A DNA stretch of 30,894 nucleotides from Anaerolineaceae bacterium UBA1415 (lineage in GTDB: Bacteria; Chloroflexota; Anaerolineae; Anaerolineales; Anaerolineaceae). Positions 24,645 through 30,894 of the stretch are shown here, piece by piece. Position 1 is the first letter of the stretch. The number at the start of each line of letters is the position of its first letter. The notes below the pieces were generated by a model. That model did no database searches. It worked only from the letters and a program-made list of their open reading frames with translations, and had not been told where the DNA came from. The translations under genes were made by a program, and so were the position numbers. Location of the stretch: positions 61,414 to 92,307 of the forward strand of contig DBPR01000016.1 in NCBI GenBank assembly GCA_002305635.1, given 5' to 3'.

Positions 24645-24951
24645 GACTGTCCAGATCGATATCGTCCAGCGGATTTGGCTTTTTGCGCTTTGAATCGTAC
24701 ATTCTGATGTTCTCAGAATCAAACGGGAACCACAGAATATGATCCGGCACCATCCAGCCATCCGTCAGATATACACTTTGTTTAAATTGTACCGCGACCA
24801 ATTTATCATCGATCTGAACAACAGTACCTCGTATCCAATCACGGATACGATTGGCGTCTTTGTCTTCGTGATCGCAAAACACTTCAACACGATCACCAAT
24901 TTTGTAGCTCATTTCGTCCTTGGGTGGTCTCATAAAACTACTGCTTCTCAT
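24631..24951 (-). CDS. Small SH3/Tudor-like hypothetical protein
   Basis: This is a 106-residue cytoplasmic protein. The core (about residues 15-80) reads YKIGDRVEVFC ... WIRGTVVQIDDKLVAVQF ... DGWMVPDHILWFP, the alternating pattern of a small beta-barrel of the SH3 or Tudor kind. The charged tail ends in an acidic/Leu stretch (NPLDDIDLDSLNLF). A GAAGGGAG ribosome site precedes the ATG at 24951. It follows sufD by 32 bases on the same strand, so it may be the fourth gene of the suf operon. I do not recognise the family with certainty. Confidence 0.65.
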   Translation of the reverse strand: MRSSSFMRPPKDEMSYKIGDRVEVFCDHEDKDANRIRDWIRGTVVQIDDKLVAVQFKQSVYLTDGWMVPDHILWFPFDSENIRMYDSKRKKPNPLDDIDLDSLNLF

Positions 24952-24983
24952 TTTTTCTCCCTTCCTGTCGCTAATTCCTGTCC

Positions 24984-26276
24984 CTAAAACCGTTCCATTT
25001 TTTCAACGATCATATCAAGCAAAGATTCCCGCGTTGATTCAAGCTTGAAAGATTGCATGACCTGATTAAAAAAGCCCTGAACAATGAGTTTTTGGGCGTC
25101 CTTCTCCGGAATGCCCCTTGCCTGCAAATAATACAGCTCCTCATCGTCGATCCGACCAACCGTGGCGCCGTGAGAACATTTCACGTCGTCAGCCAGAATT
25201 TCAAGCCCAGGGATCGATTTCACATCCGCGCTGTCATCCAAAATCAAATTGTTATTCGTCTGGTAAGCGTCCGTTTGCTGCGCCAGCGGATCGACATAGA
25301 TCATACCGTGCCAGATCGAGCTGCCGTGGTTGGCAGCCACAGACCTGAACAGCAAATTGCTGGTCGTGGAAGCATCCCAATGGTTTTGGCGTGTATCCGC
25401 GTTCACCACCTGTCCCTCTTCCGGGAACATGATGCCCTGCAGCAGCGCGTTGGAGCCCGTGCCAAACAAATCAGCCTTGATGAAGTTTTTGCTCGATTTT
25501 GCTCCAATGATGGCGGAATTCCAGATCAATTGGGCATCTTTGTCAAGACTTGCCGTGGCATGGCTGATATTCCAGCTGTTCTTGCCGAAATGTTGACGCT
25601 CATCAAGTTGCAAACGCGCTCCCTCGCCAAGGAAAACCTCCAAAATACCGTTATGCAAACCATCACCGGAATTGAGGTTATTGACCCAATCGAGCTCTAT
25701 ACTTGCCTCAGCATTGGCAGCAAGGCAGATGATTGAATGGGTCCAGACGATGTTATTTCCAAGCTGGAAGATCATCCCAACCTTGATCAGGTCTTCAACG
25801 CTCGTGTTTTCAGGCACATAAACAAAGAGGCCTTTCCTCGCCATGGCGCATGCCAGCGCGGCAAATTTGCCCTCGTGAGCAATTTTGGAGCGCTCAAGAC
25901 AAGGCCTTACCAGCTCCGGGTAAGTTTTGGCGGCAAACTTGAGCGAGCTAACGATCACTCCCTTGGGGAGATCGTTCCAGTTGGCTGGTGTTTCATCATC
26001 ACCAAGCTCGACCAACTGAAATTGCAGGGAAAACACCTTTTTTGTTTGGGTCTCCAATCGCTCAAAATCCAGATCGCTATAATCCATCCAGCGCCAGGAT
26101 TCATCCTTGCGGACCGGCATTTCAATTTTTTTGGCTATCTTCCAGGCTGCTTTACGATCGGCCTGAAAGAAGTCAGGGAATTTATCCAGCCGTTCTTTAA
26201 ACACTGTTTCCCAGGCTTTCGGAAACTTATGGACTGAAAAAATCTGATTGGGGCTTTTCTTTGTGATCTTCGTCAT
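24984..26276 (-). CDS. sufD: SufD, Fe-S scaffold component
   Basis: This 430-residue SufB/SufD family protein is recognised by its beta-helix core, SIELDWVNN, GEGARLQL, and the C-terminal QTDAYQTNNNLILDDSADVKSIPGLEI followed by DDVKCSHGATVGRIDDEELYYLQARGI. It has a family-typical conserved His in CSHGAT near residue 370. SufD acts with SufB and SufC to assemble Fe-S clusters. The start lies one base after the sufB stop (TAG-G-ATG), so the two are translated together. Normal length. Confidence 0.94.
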   Translation of the reverse strand: MTKITKKSPNQIFSVHKFPKAWETVFKERLDKFPDFFQADRKAAWKIAKKIEMPVRKDESWRWMDYSDLDFERLETQTKKVFSLQFQLVELGDDETPANWNDLPKGVIVSSLKFAAKTYPELVRPCLERSKIAHEGKFAALACAMARKGLFVYVPENTSVEDLIKVGMIFQLGNNIVWTHSIICLAANAEASIELDWVNNLNSGDGLHNGILEVFLGEGARLQLDERQHFGKNSWNISHATASLDKDAQLIWNSAIIGAKSSKNFIKADLFGTGSNALLQGIMFPEEGQVVNADTRQNHWDASTTSNLLFRSVAANHGSSIWHGMIYVDPLAQQTDAYQTNNNLILDDSADVKSIPGLEILADDVKCSHGATVGRIDDEELYYLQARGIPEKDAQKLIVQGFFNQVMQSFKLESTRESLLDMIVEKMERF

Positions 26277-26277
26277 C

Positions 26278-27693
26278 CTAACCCACCGATCCGATCATCT
26301 GCAACTGGATCAACTTATTCATTTCAACAGCGTATTCCATTGGCAGTTCTTTGACCAGCGGCTCAATAAAACCGGAAACGATCATCGTTGTCGCTTCTTC
26401 TTCGCTAAGTCCGCGGCTGGTCAAATAGAACAACTGCTCCTCGCCGACCTTGCTGACCGAGGCCTCATGCCCGATGCTGACGTCATGCGAACCGGTCTCA
26501 ATCGTTGGCCAGGTATCGGTGCGCGATTCCGGATCAAGCAAAAGTGCGTCACAAACAACGTTCGATTTGATCCCCTTCAAATTCCGCGCTGCCTTGACCA
26601 AACCTCGGTAAGAAGCTTGTCCATTGCCGCGGGAAATTGATTTTGAAGTGATCTTGCTGCTGGTATCGTTGGCAAAATGCACCATTTTTGACCCGGCATC
26701 CTGAATTTGTCCCGGGCCGGCAAAAGCAACCGATAGCATCTCACCGTGCGCGCCTTCCCCTCTCAGATAGCAGGAGGGGTATTTCATCGTTACCTTCGAA
26801 CCGAGGTTCGCGTCAACCCACTCCATCGTACCGTTTTCAAACACATTCGCGCGCTGAGTGACCAGATTGTAGACATTGGTTGACCAGTTTTGAATGGTCG
26901 TGTAGCGGACGCGCGCGTCCTTCTTGACCACAATTTCGATCACACCGCTGTGATAAGACTCGGTCGAATAGGTCGGCGCGGTACACCCTTCAACATAGTG
27001 CACCTGTGAGCCCTCATCAGCAATGATCAGGCTGCGTTCAAACTGGCCAATGCTGGCGTTATTCAGACGGAAGTAGGCTTGCAAAGGCAGATCCACTTTG
27101 ACGCCCTTGGGAACGTAAACAAAGGAGCCGCCAGACCAGACCGCGCTGTTCAGGGCCGCGAATTTGTTATCCTGAATCGGCACAACCGTGGAAAAATATT
27201 CCCGAAAAAGCTCTGGATATTGTTTCAGGCCATTTTCAATGCTCAGGAAAACAACGCCTTGTTTTTCGAGATGTTCATTGATATTGTGATAGACCATCTC
27301 AGAATCATATTGGGCGCCAACGCCTGCTAAATATTTCTGTTCAGCTTCCGGCAAGCCCAATTTATCAAAAGTATTCTTGATCGTCTCAGGAACATCATCC
27401 CAGGATCGTCGGTCGATTTCCTCCGGACGAACATAATAATAAATTTCATCCAGATTCAAACCGCTTAGATCAGGCCCCCAGGAGGGCATAGGCCGTTGGA
27501 GAAAATGACGATAAGCCTTCAGGCGAAATTCGAGCATCCACTCCGGCTCCTCTTTGAAGGCGGAGATCTGGCGAATTACTTCTTCATCCAGGCCTTTGCG
27601 GCTCTTGAAACTGTAAGTTTCCGGATCACGAAAGTCGTGTTCCGTATTTGCGCCTAAGTTAGAGAGAAAATCCTTCTCGTTTTTTTCTTGCAT
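26278..27693 (-). CDS. sufB: SufB, Fe-S cluster scaffold
   Basis: This 471-residue scaffold of the SUF system starts at ATG 27693 (MQEKNEKDF); the longer in-frame extension to 27828 would overlap sufC and has an unlikely sequence. Signature parts are GVFLSIENGLK-like start of the core, YVPKGVKVDLPLQAYFR, EGCTAPTYS, NWSTNVYNLVTQR, GSKVTMKYPSCYL and SNVVCDALLLD, then the His-rich GHEASVSKVGEEQLFYL. SufB with SufC2 and SufD forms the complex on which 4Fe-4S clusters are built, which this genome needs in large amount given the Hdr/Flx operon. Conserved Cys in VCDALLL is the key functional residue in the family. Confidence 0.95.
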   Translation of the reverse strand: MQEKNEKDFLSNLGANTEHDFRDPETYSFKSRKGLDEEVIRQISAFKEEPEWMLEFRLKAYRHFLQRPMPSWGPDLSGLNLDEIYYYVRPEEIDRRSWDDVPETIKNTFDKLGLPEAEQKYLAGVGAQYDSEMVYHNINEHLEKQGVVFLSIENGLKQYPELFREYFSTVVPIQDNKFAALNSAVWSGGSFVYVPKGVKVDLPLQAYFRLNNASIGQFERSLIIADEGSQVHYVEGCTAPTYSTESYHSGVIEIVVKKDARVRYTTIQNWSTNVYNLVTQRANVFENGTMEWVDANLGSKVTMKYPSCYLRGEGAHGEMLSVAFAGPGQIQDAGSKMVHFANDTSSKITSKSISRGNGQASYRGLVKAARNLKGIKSNVVCDALLLDPESRTDTWPTIETGSHDVSIGHEASVSKVGEEQLFYLTSRGLSEEEATTMIVSGFIEPLVKELPMEYAVEMNKLIQLQMIGSVG

Positions 27694-27703
27694 CACAAAC
27701 TCG

Positions 27704-28483
27704 CTATGCCTGGGTTTCGGTAGGGTCAAATTCGTCGCGAACCCAATCGTAACCGTGCTCTTCCAACTTGAGCGCCAGCTCAGGGCCGCCGGTTTCAACA
27801 ATGCGGCCGTCGAAGAGGATGTGAACAAACTGAGGTTTAATATAGTTCAACATGCGCTGGTAATGCGTGATCACCAGAACGCCCAGTTCCTGACTGGCCA
27901 AAGAGTGGACGCCCTCGGAGACGATCCTGATCGCGTCAATGTCAAGGCCGGAGTCAGTTTCATCGAGGATAGCGAATTTAGGCTCAAGCATCGCCAGCTG
28001 AAGGATCTCAGCCCGTTTTTTCTCGCCGCCGGAAAAACCATCATTCAAATAGCGACCGCCAAAGCTGTAATCCATCTGCAGCAGATCCATTTTTGCTTTC
28101 ATTTTTCTGCGGAAATCGATCAGGGACATGCCCTTGGATTCGGGATCCAGCGCTTTCATCTTTGCGTTTACGGCTACGCGCAAAAAGTTGGCCAGCGTCA
28201 CACCCGGAATGGCCACCGGATATTGAAAAGCGAGGAAAACGCCCTTATGTGAGCGCTCCTCCACCGATAAATTTGAAATGTCCTCTCCATCGATCAGAAT
28301 TTGACCGGAGTTGATCTCATATTTCGGATGCCCCATAATGGCATTGGACAAGGTCGATTTTCCCGTCCCATTAGGGCCCATCAAAGCATGGACTTCACCT
28401 TGCTTTATCGTCAAATTGAACCCTTTAATGATCTCTTTTCCGGCAACACTGACGTATAAATCCTTGATTTCTAATGTCGACAT
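27704..28483 (-). CDS. sufC: SufC, ABC-type ATPase of the SUF system
   Basis: This 259-residue ATPase has Walker A GPNGTGKST (36-44), Q-loop LAFQYPVAIPG, the signature FSGGEKKRAEILQ near 154, Walker B ILDETDSGLDIDA and the switch His in VITHYQRML. All family motifs are intact and length is normal. It is the first gene of the operon, followed by sufB 10 bases later. An AAAAGGA ribosome site lies upstream of ATG 28483. It provides the energy that changes the SufBD conformation during cluster assembly. Confidence 0.96.
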   Translation of the reverse strand: MSTLEIKDLYVSVAGKEIIKGFNLTIKQGEVHALMGPNGTGKSTLSNAIMGHPKYEINSGQILIDGEDISNLSVEERSHKGVFLAFQYPVAIPGVTLANFLRVAVNAKMKALDPESKGMSLIDFRRKMKAKMDLLQMDYSFGGRYLNDGFSGGEKKRAEILQLAMLEPKFAILDETDSGLDIDAIRIVSEGVHSLASQELGVLVITHYQRMLNYIKPQFVHILFDGRIVETGGPELALKLEEHGYDWVRDEFDPTETQA

Positions 28484-28511
28484 AAGATCCTTTTCTTTGG
28501 TTAATCTTTAA

Positions 28512-28529
28512 GAAAACCTTCGGGTTTTC
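28512..28529 (-). promoter_or_regulatory. Hairpin in the suf 5' leader
   Basis: GAAAACC (28512-28518) and GGTTTTC (28523-28529) pair perfectly around a TTCG/CGAA tetraloop. It is in the untranslated leader about 30 bases upstream of sufC. It lacks a T run on the minus strand, so it is probably an RNA-stability or attenuation element, not a plain terminator. Confidence 0.5.
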
Positions 28530-28558
28530 CCAACAATTTTTGTTATTTTTCAGGCGGG

Positions 28559-28587
28559 ATTATAGCAGAAGCGGGTACTCAAGTCAA
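28559..28587 (-). promoter_or_regulatory. Promoter of the sufCBD operon
   Basis: On the minus strand the -35 TTGACT (28587-28582) and -10 TATAAT (28564-28559) are exactly 17 bases apart, with an A/T-rich stretch upstream. It lies about 75 bases before sufC and is the strongest promoter seen in the window. Confidence 0.85.
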
Positions 28588-28817
28588 TTTTATATATAAT
28601 ATTCTTATTTATTAACAATCCGTATTTCCAACACATCGCTCTCAATCCAATCAAGATTATGATTATGCATCTTCAAACGTTTTATAAAGTGTGATTTTCG
28701 TGAAGACCTGGACAAGTAGCAATTCTCAGCATAGGAATTACATTTGGCTCATGGTCGTGAGACTACAAGCAAACACTTGTGTTAAGGTATGGTCTACTGA
28801 CCATGCCGTTTACAGGT

Positions 28818-28950
28818 TAACAAGCTGTACGGACGGGGCTGTACGGACGGGGCTAAGTGCCCTCTGGGTATGACCCCGTCCGCTGTCCATGCATATCAAA
28901 GCCTTTGTCTTCGTTACAAGGTTCAGATAGGCTTAATTACGGATCGGAAC
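28818..28950. repeat. Copy of the dispersed palindromic repeat, with a 14-bp tandem duplication
   Basis: TGTACGGACGGGGC is present twice in tandem (28826-28839, 28840-28853), and the matching arm CCCCGTCCG is at 28874-28882. After it come GATATGCAT-like (CATGCATATCAAAG), GCCTTTGTCTTCGTTACAAGG and TAAGCCTA-like sequence. Read on the other strand, this matches both R1 and R2 near 20815-21000. The region 28588-29216 has no supportable gene. Confidence 0.75.
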
Positions 28951-29068
28951 GTACCAAAAGCGCGCTGAGCCGTATCCCTTGCTACAGCTTGGGTTTCAAT
29001 CAGGAAATTAATTGGGTTCTTTATATTCAGAGAAAATAAGATGTATATATTTCATACTGAGAATTGCT

Positions 29069-29096
29069 GCTGGACAATTCATGCTGGACAATTCAT
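29069..29096. repeat. 14-bp tandem duplication
   Basis: GCTGGACAATTCAT occurs twice in a row, exactly (29069-29082 and 29083-29096). A TATAAT at 29118-29123 follows, the likely -10 for the LysM gene, without a good -35. Confidence 0.7.
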
Positions 29097-29216
29097 CAAG
29101 GTGACAGTAACTTACTGTATAATTTAAACAAGTAGGACTCGCCTGAGTCTTCTGTAAATCATTGTTCAGATGCAGAGAACAAATAACCTGCATCAAAAAG
29201 CCAAAGGAGAAAAGAA

Positions 29217-29705
29217 ATGGCAGACAAAAAAGGTATATTCGACAATTTGTTCGGAAAAAAAGACGCAAAGGATAAAGTTGAAGAGGTTGTTGAAGCAGCC
29301 AAAGACAAAGTTGAAGAAGCCGCTAAAAGCGTAAAAGAAGAGGCCAAAGAAGTGGTTGACAAGGCTAAGGATGAAGCTTTGATCGCGGCAGAAAACGCGA
29401 AGCGTGTTGCCGATGCCGCTCGCATGAAAGCTGAAACCGAAGCCCGCAAGGCTGAATACGAAGCAAGGAAACTCGCCAATCAGGCTGCGGCAAAGCAGGA
29501 AGAAGCTGCTAAATATATCGACACCTACACCGTCACAGCTGACGACACTCTCAGCCATATCGCCCTCCGCTTCTATGGTAAAGCGACCCCGCCCTATTAC
29601 ACCCTGATCTACGAAGCCAACAAAGACGTTATTGGCGCCAACATGAATGTGATTGTTCCTGGTCAGATTCTGCAAATACCCGTTCTTCCCGAAGAACTGA
29701 AATAA
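29217..29705 (+). CDS. Amphipathic-helix protein with C-terminal LysM domain
   Basis: This 162-residue protein has no signal peptide visible. Residues 15-100 are Lys/Ala/Glu-rich repeats of the type KDKVEEAAKSVKEEAKEV, a long charged helix resembling LEA or YtxH-like sequences. The C-terminal part (about 103-158) is a LysM module: YTVTADDTLSHIALRFYG ... LIYEANKDVIGAN ... VIVPGQILQIP. LysM usually binds peptidoglycan or acts as a protein-interaction module. The AAAGGAGAAAAGAA upstream is an excellent ribosome site. It is followed 13 bases later by the DAK2-like gene, so both should be made together. Whether it is cytoplasmic or exported by another route is unclear. Confidence 0.82.
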   Translation: MADKKGIFDNLFGKKDAKDKVEEVVEAAKDKVEEAAKSVKEEAKEVVDKAKDEALIAAENAKRVADAARMKAETEARKAEYEARKLANQAAAKQEEAAKYIDTYTVTADDTLSHIALRFYGKATPPYYTLIYEANKDVIGANMNVIVPGQILQIPVLPEELK

Positions 29706-29718
29706 ACAGGTGTTTTAA

Positions 29719-30633
29719 ATGACTGAAGACATTCAGCTTAGCAGTATTTTCAAAGAGGTCACGAAAGTCCTGAAGGAAAATTGTCAGGACCTGAACGACG
29801 CGGATGACTATAACCACAATCATGGCAGCAACATGGTCAACACGTTTAGCCTGCTCCAAAAAGCGGTGAAAAGCGTCAAGGACAAACCGGTCGCCGAGCA
29901 GCTTGAACACGCCAGCAAGACACTGCGCGCCCAGAGCACAAGTGGCTCTGCCCAGCTGTATGCTGATGGCCTTGAGCGCGCCTCCCATGAATTTGTCGGC
30001 AAAGAACTCAACGACTCAACAGCCGGAACGCTCGTAAATGCCATGATGGGCATGGGCGGTTCATCGGAACGCGGTGGCAGCGATTTTCTTTCGGCACTAC
30101 TCGGAAATTTAACCAAACCCAAAGAAGAATCTGCGCCAGCTCCGGAACAACCCGACAACCTGCTGGGCTCCCTGGTTGGCAGTCTTACCGGACAACAACA
30201 AACCCAACCCCAGGCGCAGCAACCCGGCGGTGATCTTTTAGGTTCGCTTTTGGGCGGTCTTGGCGGCCAACAGGAATCCACTCCTCAGGCGCAGCAACCC
30301 GGCGGTGACCTTTTGGGTTCGCTTTTAGGCGGTCTTACCGGTCAACAGCAGCAGGCGCCTAAACCTGCTGCCGGTGGTGGGATTGCCGACCTGCTCACCT
30401 CTCTGGTGGGTGGACAGTCCGGCTCTCCCCAGGGGCAATCCAATGGTATCGACGCCAAAGATCTGATATCGTTGGGTCTGGCCTATTACGCCGCCAAACA
30501 AAAAGGCGGATCAAACCTGGAAGCCATCATGCAAGCCCTCGCGACCGCCAGCCCCTTTGGAAAGCGCCGTGACCAGACCCAATCCGGTGCTCTGGTTGTC
30601 AATACCATCATGCAAATGTTGGGTTCCCGTTAG
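29719..30633 (+). CDS. DAK2-like N-terminal protein with Gln/Gly-rich repeats
   Basis: This is a 304-residue protein. Residues 1-110 resemble the DAK2 (dihydroxyacetone kinase L) fold, with LNDADDYNHNHGSNM (25-39) at the position of the usual LN-LD-GD-GTNM Asp loop. Two of its Asp ligands are replaced by Asn or His, so metal/ATP binding is doubtful. Residues about 145-215 hold three copies of a unit ending DLLGSLLGGLTGQQQ, Gln/Pro/Gly-rich and probably flexible. The C-terminal part (about 240-300) is DLISLGLAYYAAKQKGGSN-like and ends in a helix. No signal peptide. A weak CAGGTG ribosome site precedes the ATG. Function unknown. Confidence 0.75.
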   Translation: MTEDIQLSSIFKEVTKVLKENCQDLNDADDYNHNHGSNMVNTFSLLQKAVKSVKDKPVAEQLEHASKTLRAQSTSGSAQLYADGLERASHEFVGKELNDSTAGTLVNAMMGMGGSSERGGSDFLSALLGNLTKPKEESAPAPEQPDNLLGSLVGSLTGQQQTQPQAQQPGGDLLGSLLGGLGGQQESTPQAQQPGGDLLGSLLGGLTGQQQQAPKPAAGGGIADLLTSLVGGQSGSPQGQSNGIDAKDLISLGLAYYAAKQKGGSNLEAIMQALATASPFGKRRDQTQSGALVVNTIMQMLGSR

Positions 30634-30650
30634 TTCGATCTTACTAAAAC

Positions 30651-30683
30651 AAAAAAATCCCTGTCATGTGCAGGGATTTTTTT
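30651..30683. terminator. Bidirectional rho-independent terminator
   Basis: AAAAAAATCCCTG pairs with CAGGGATTTTTTT around a seven-base loop TCATGTG. It has A and T runs on both sides, so it can end the DAK2-like gene transcript on the plus strand and the DUF4332 gene on the minus strand. Confidence 0.92.
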
Positions 30684-30696
30684 GTTTGCGTTCGGT

Positions 30697-30894
30697 TTAG
30701 TAAAATACAGCCCGAGGCAGATCTTTGGCCTGAAGGATCCAGTCTTCAACCATTTTTTGGGATGGTGGGCGGCGGACAAGCTTCTTTTCGGCATTAACTT
30801 CGATGATCTTGTTATAGAGATTTACCGCGTTGCGGGTTGCCAGTTCAACGACCGTATCAACACCGGCTTCTTCGAGAAGATCTGAATACTCTTC
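30697..30894 (-). CDS. DUF4332-like protein, C-terminal part
   Basis: The minus strand is open from the right edge to a TAA at 30697-30699, giving 65 residues. The start is outside. The sequence YSDLLEEAGVDTVVELATRN ... LYNKIIEVNAEKKLVRRPPS ... MVEDWILQAKDLPRAVFY matches the end of the DUF4332 helix-hairpin-helix-type domain, which resembles DNA-binding HhH folds and occurs widely in Chloroflexota. The apparent plus-strand frame over this stretch is a shadow. Its gene ends at the shared terminator. Confidence 0.85.
   Translation of the reverse strand, partial: EEYSDLLEEAGVDTVVELATRNAVNLYNKIIEVNAEKKLVRRPPSQKMVEDWILQAKDLPRAVFY

Noticed and set aside
25053..25736. Plus-strand open frame (227 codons) over sufD
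   Set aside because: Shadow of sufD.
27694..27828. N-terminal extension of sufB
   Set aside because: It would overlap the end of sufC and reads as low-complexity Ser/Ala-rich sequence not typical of SufB.
30682..30885. Plus-strand open frame of 67 codons at the right edge
   Set aside because: It is the shadow of the DUF4332 gene on the minus strand and starts within the terminator.

Overview
The window looks like a piece of chromosome from an anaerobic member of the Chloroflexota, probably an Anaerolineae lineage. This is inferred from gene content: secreted proteins with Thr-Pro linkers, a DUF4332 protein, a type-2-like IleRS behind a T-box, a sufCBD operon, and an Hdr/Flx-type redox cluster. 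No rRNA gene is present to settle taxonomy.

Region 1 (2-7082, + strand) is a tightly overlapping redox operon cut by the left edge. It encodes an HdrA with a fused MvhD domain, an HdrC-like protein, a separate MvhD/FlxD-like protein, two iron-sulfur proteins resembling FlxC and FlxB, a FlxA-like FAD/NAD(P)H oxidoreductase, a polyferredoxin and a small DUF2007-like protein. Together they look like an NAD(P)H-linked, flavin-bifurcating complex of the Flx-Hdr type. The key observation is at the left edge. The HdrA frame continues upstream of its first in-window ATG (position 47), through an in-frame UGA at 29-31, exactly where HdrA proteins carry a conserved Cys (DCSxC-ILAPKM motif). A bacterial SECIS-like hairpin follows at once. 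HdrA is therefore most likely a selenoprotein, and a start at 47 would be an annotation artefact.

Region 2 (7083-12570) holds a polytopic glycosyltransferase (+), a calcineurin-type phosphoesterase (-) and a secreted beta-propeller protein (-). Region 3 (12517-18500, -) is a T-box-controlled operon ileS-lspA-rluD-ltaE ending in a terminator. Region 4 (18500-21304) holds repeat-rich spacers around hisS and a tRNA-His(GTG) gene placed directly downstream of it, closed by a terminator. Region 5 (21305-24644, +) holds an FdhD homologue without the CxxC motif, a lipoprotein of the beta-lactamase-like serine hydrolase fold, a methyltransferase with a clear sigma70-type promoter, and a PIG-L deacetylase. 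Region 6 (24631-28587, -) is the sufCBD operon with a strong promoter and a small SH3/Tudor-like protein at its end. Region 7 (28588-30894) has a repeat-rich spacer, a LysM protein, a DAK2-like protein with internal repeats, a bidirectional terminator, and the C-terminal end of a DUF4332 protein entering from the right edge.

Functional links: the Sec-HdrA, the heavy demand for Fe-S clusters (Hdr/Flx proteins plus Suf) and FdhD fit an anaerobe with formate- or NADH-linked ferredoxin metabolism. A dispersed palindromic repeat family occupies the non-coding spacers.
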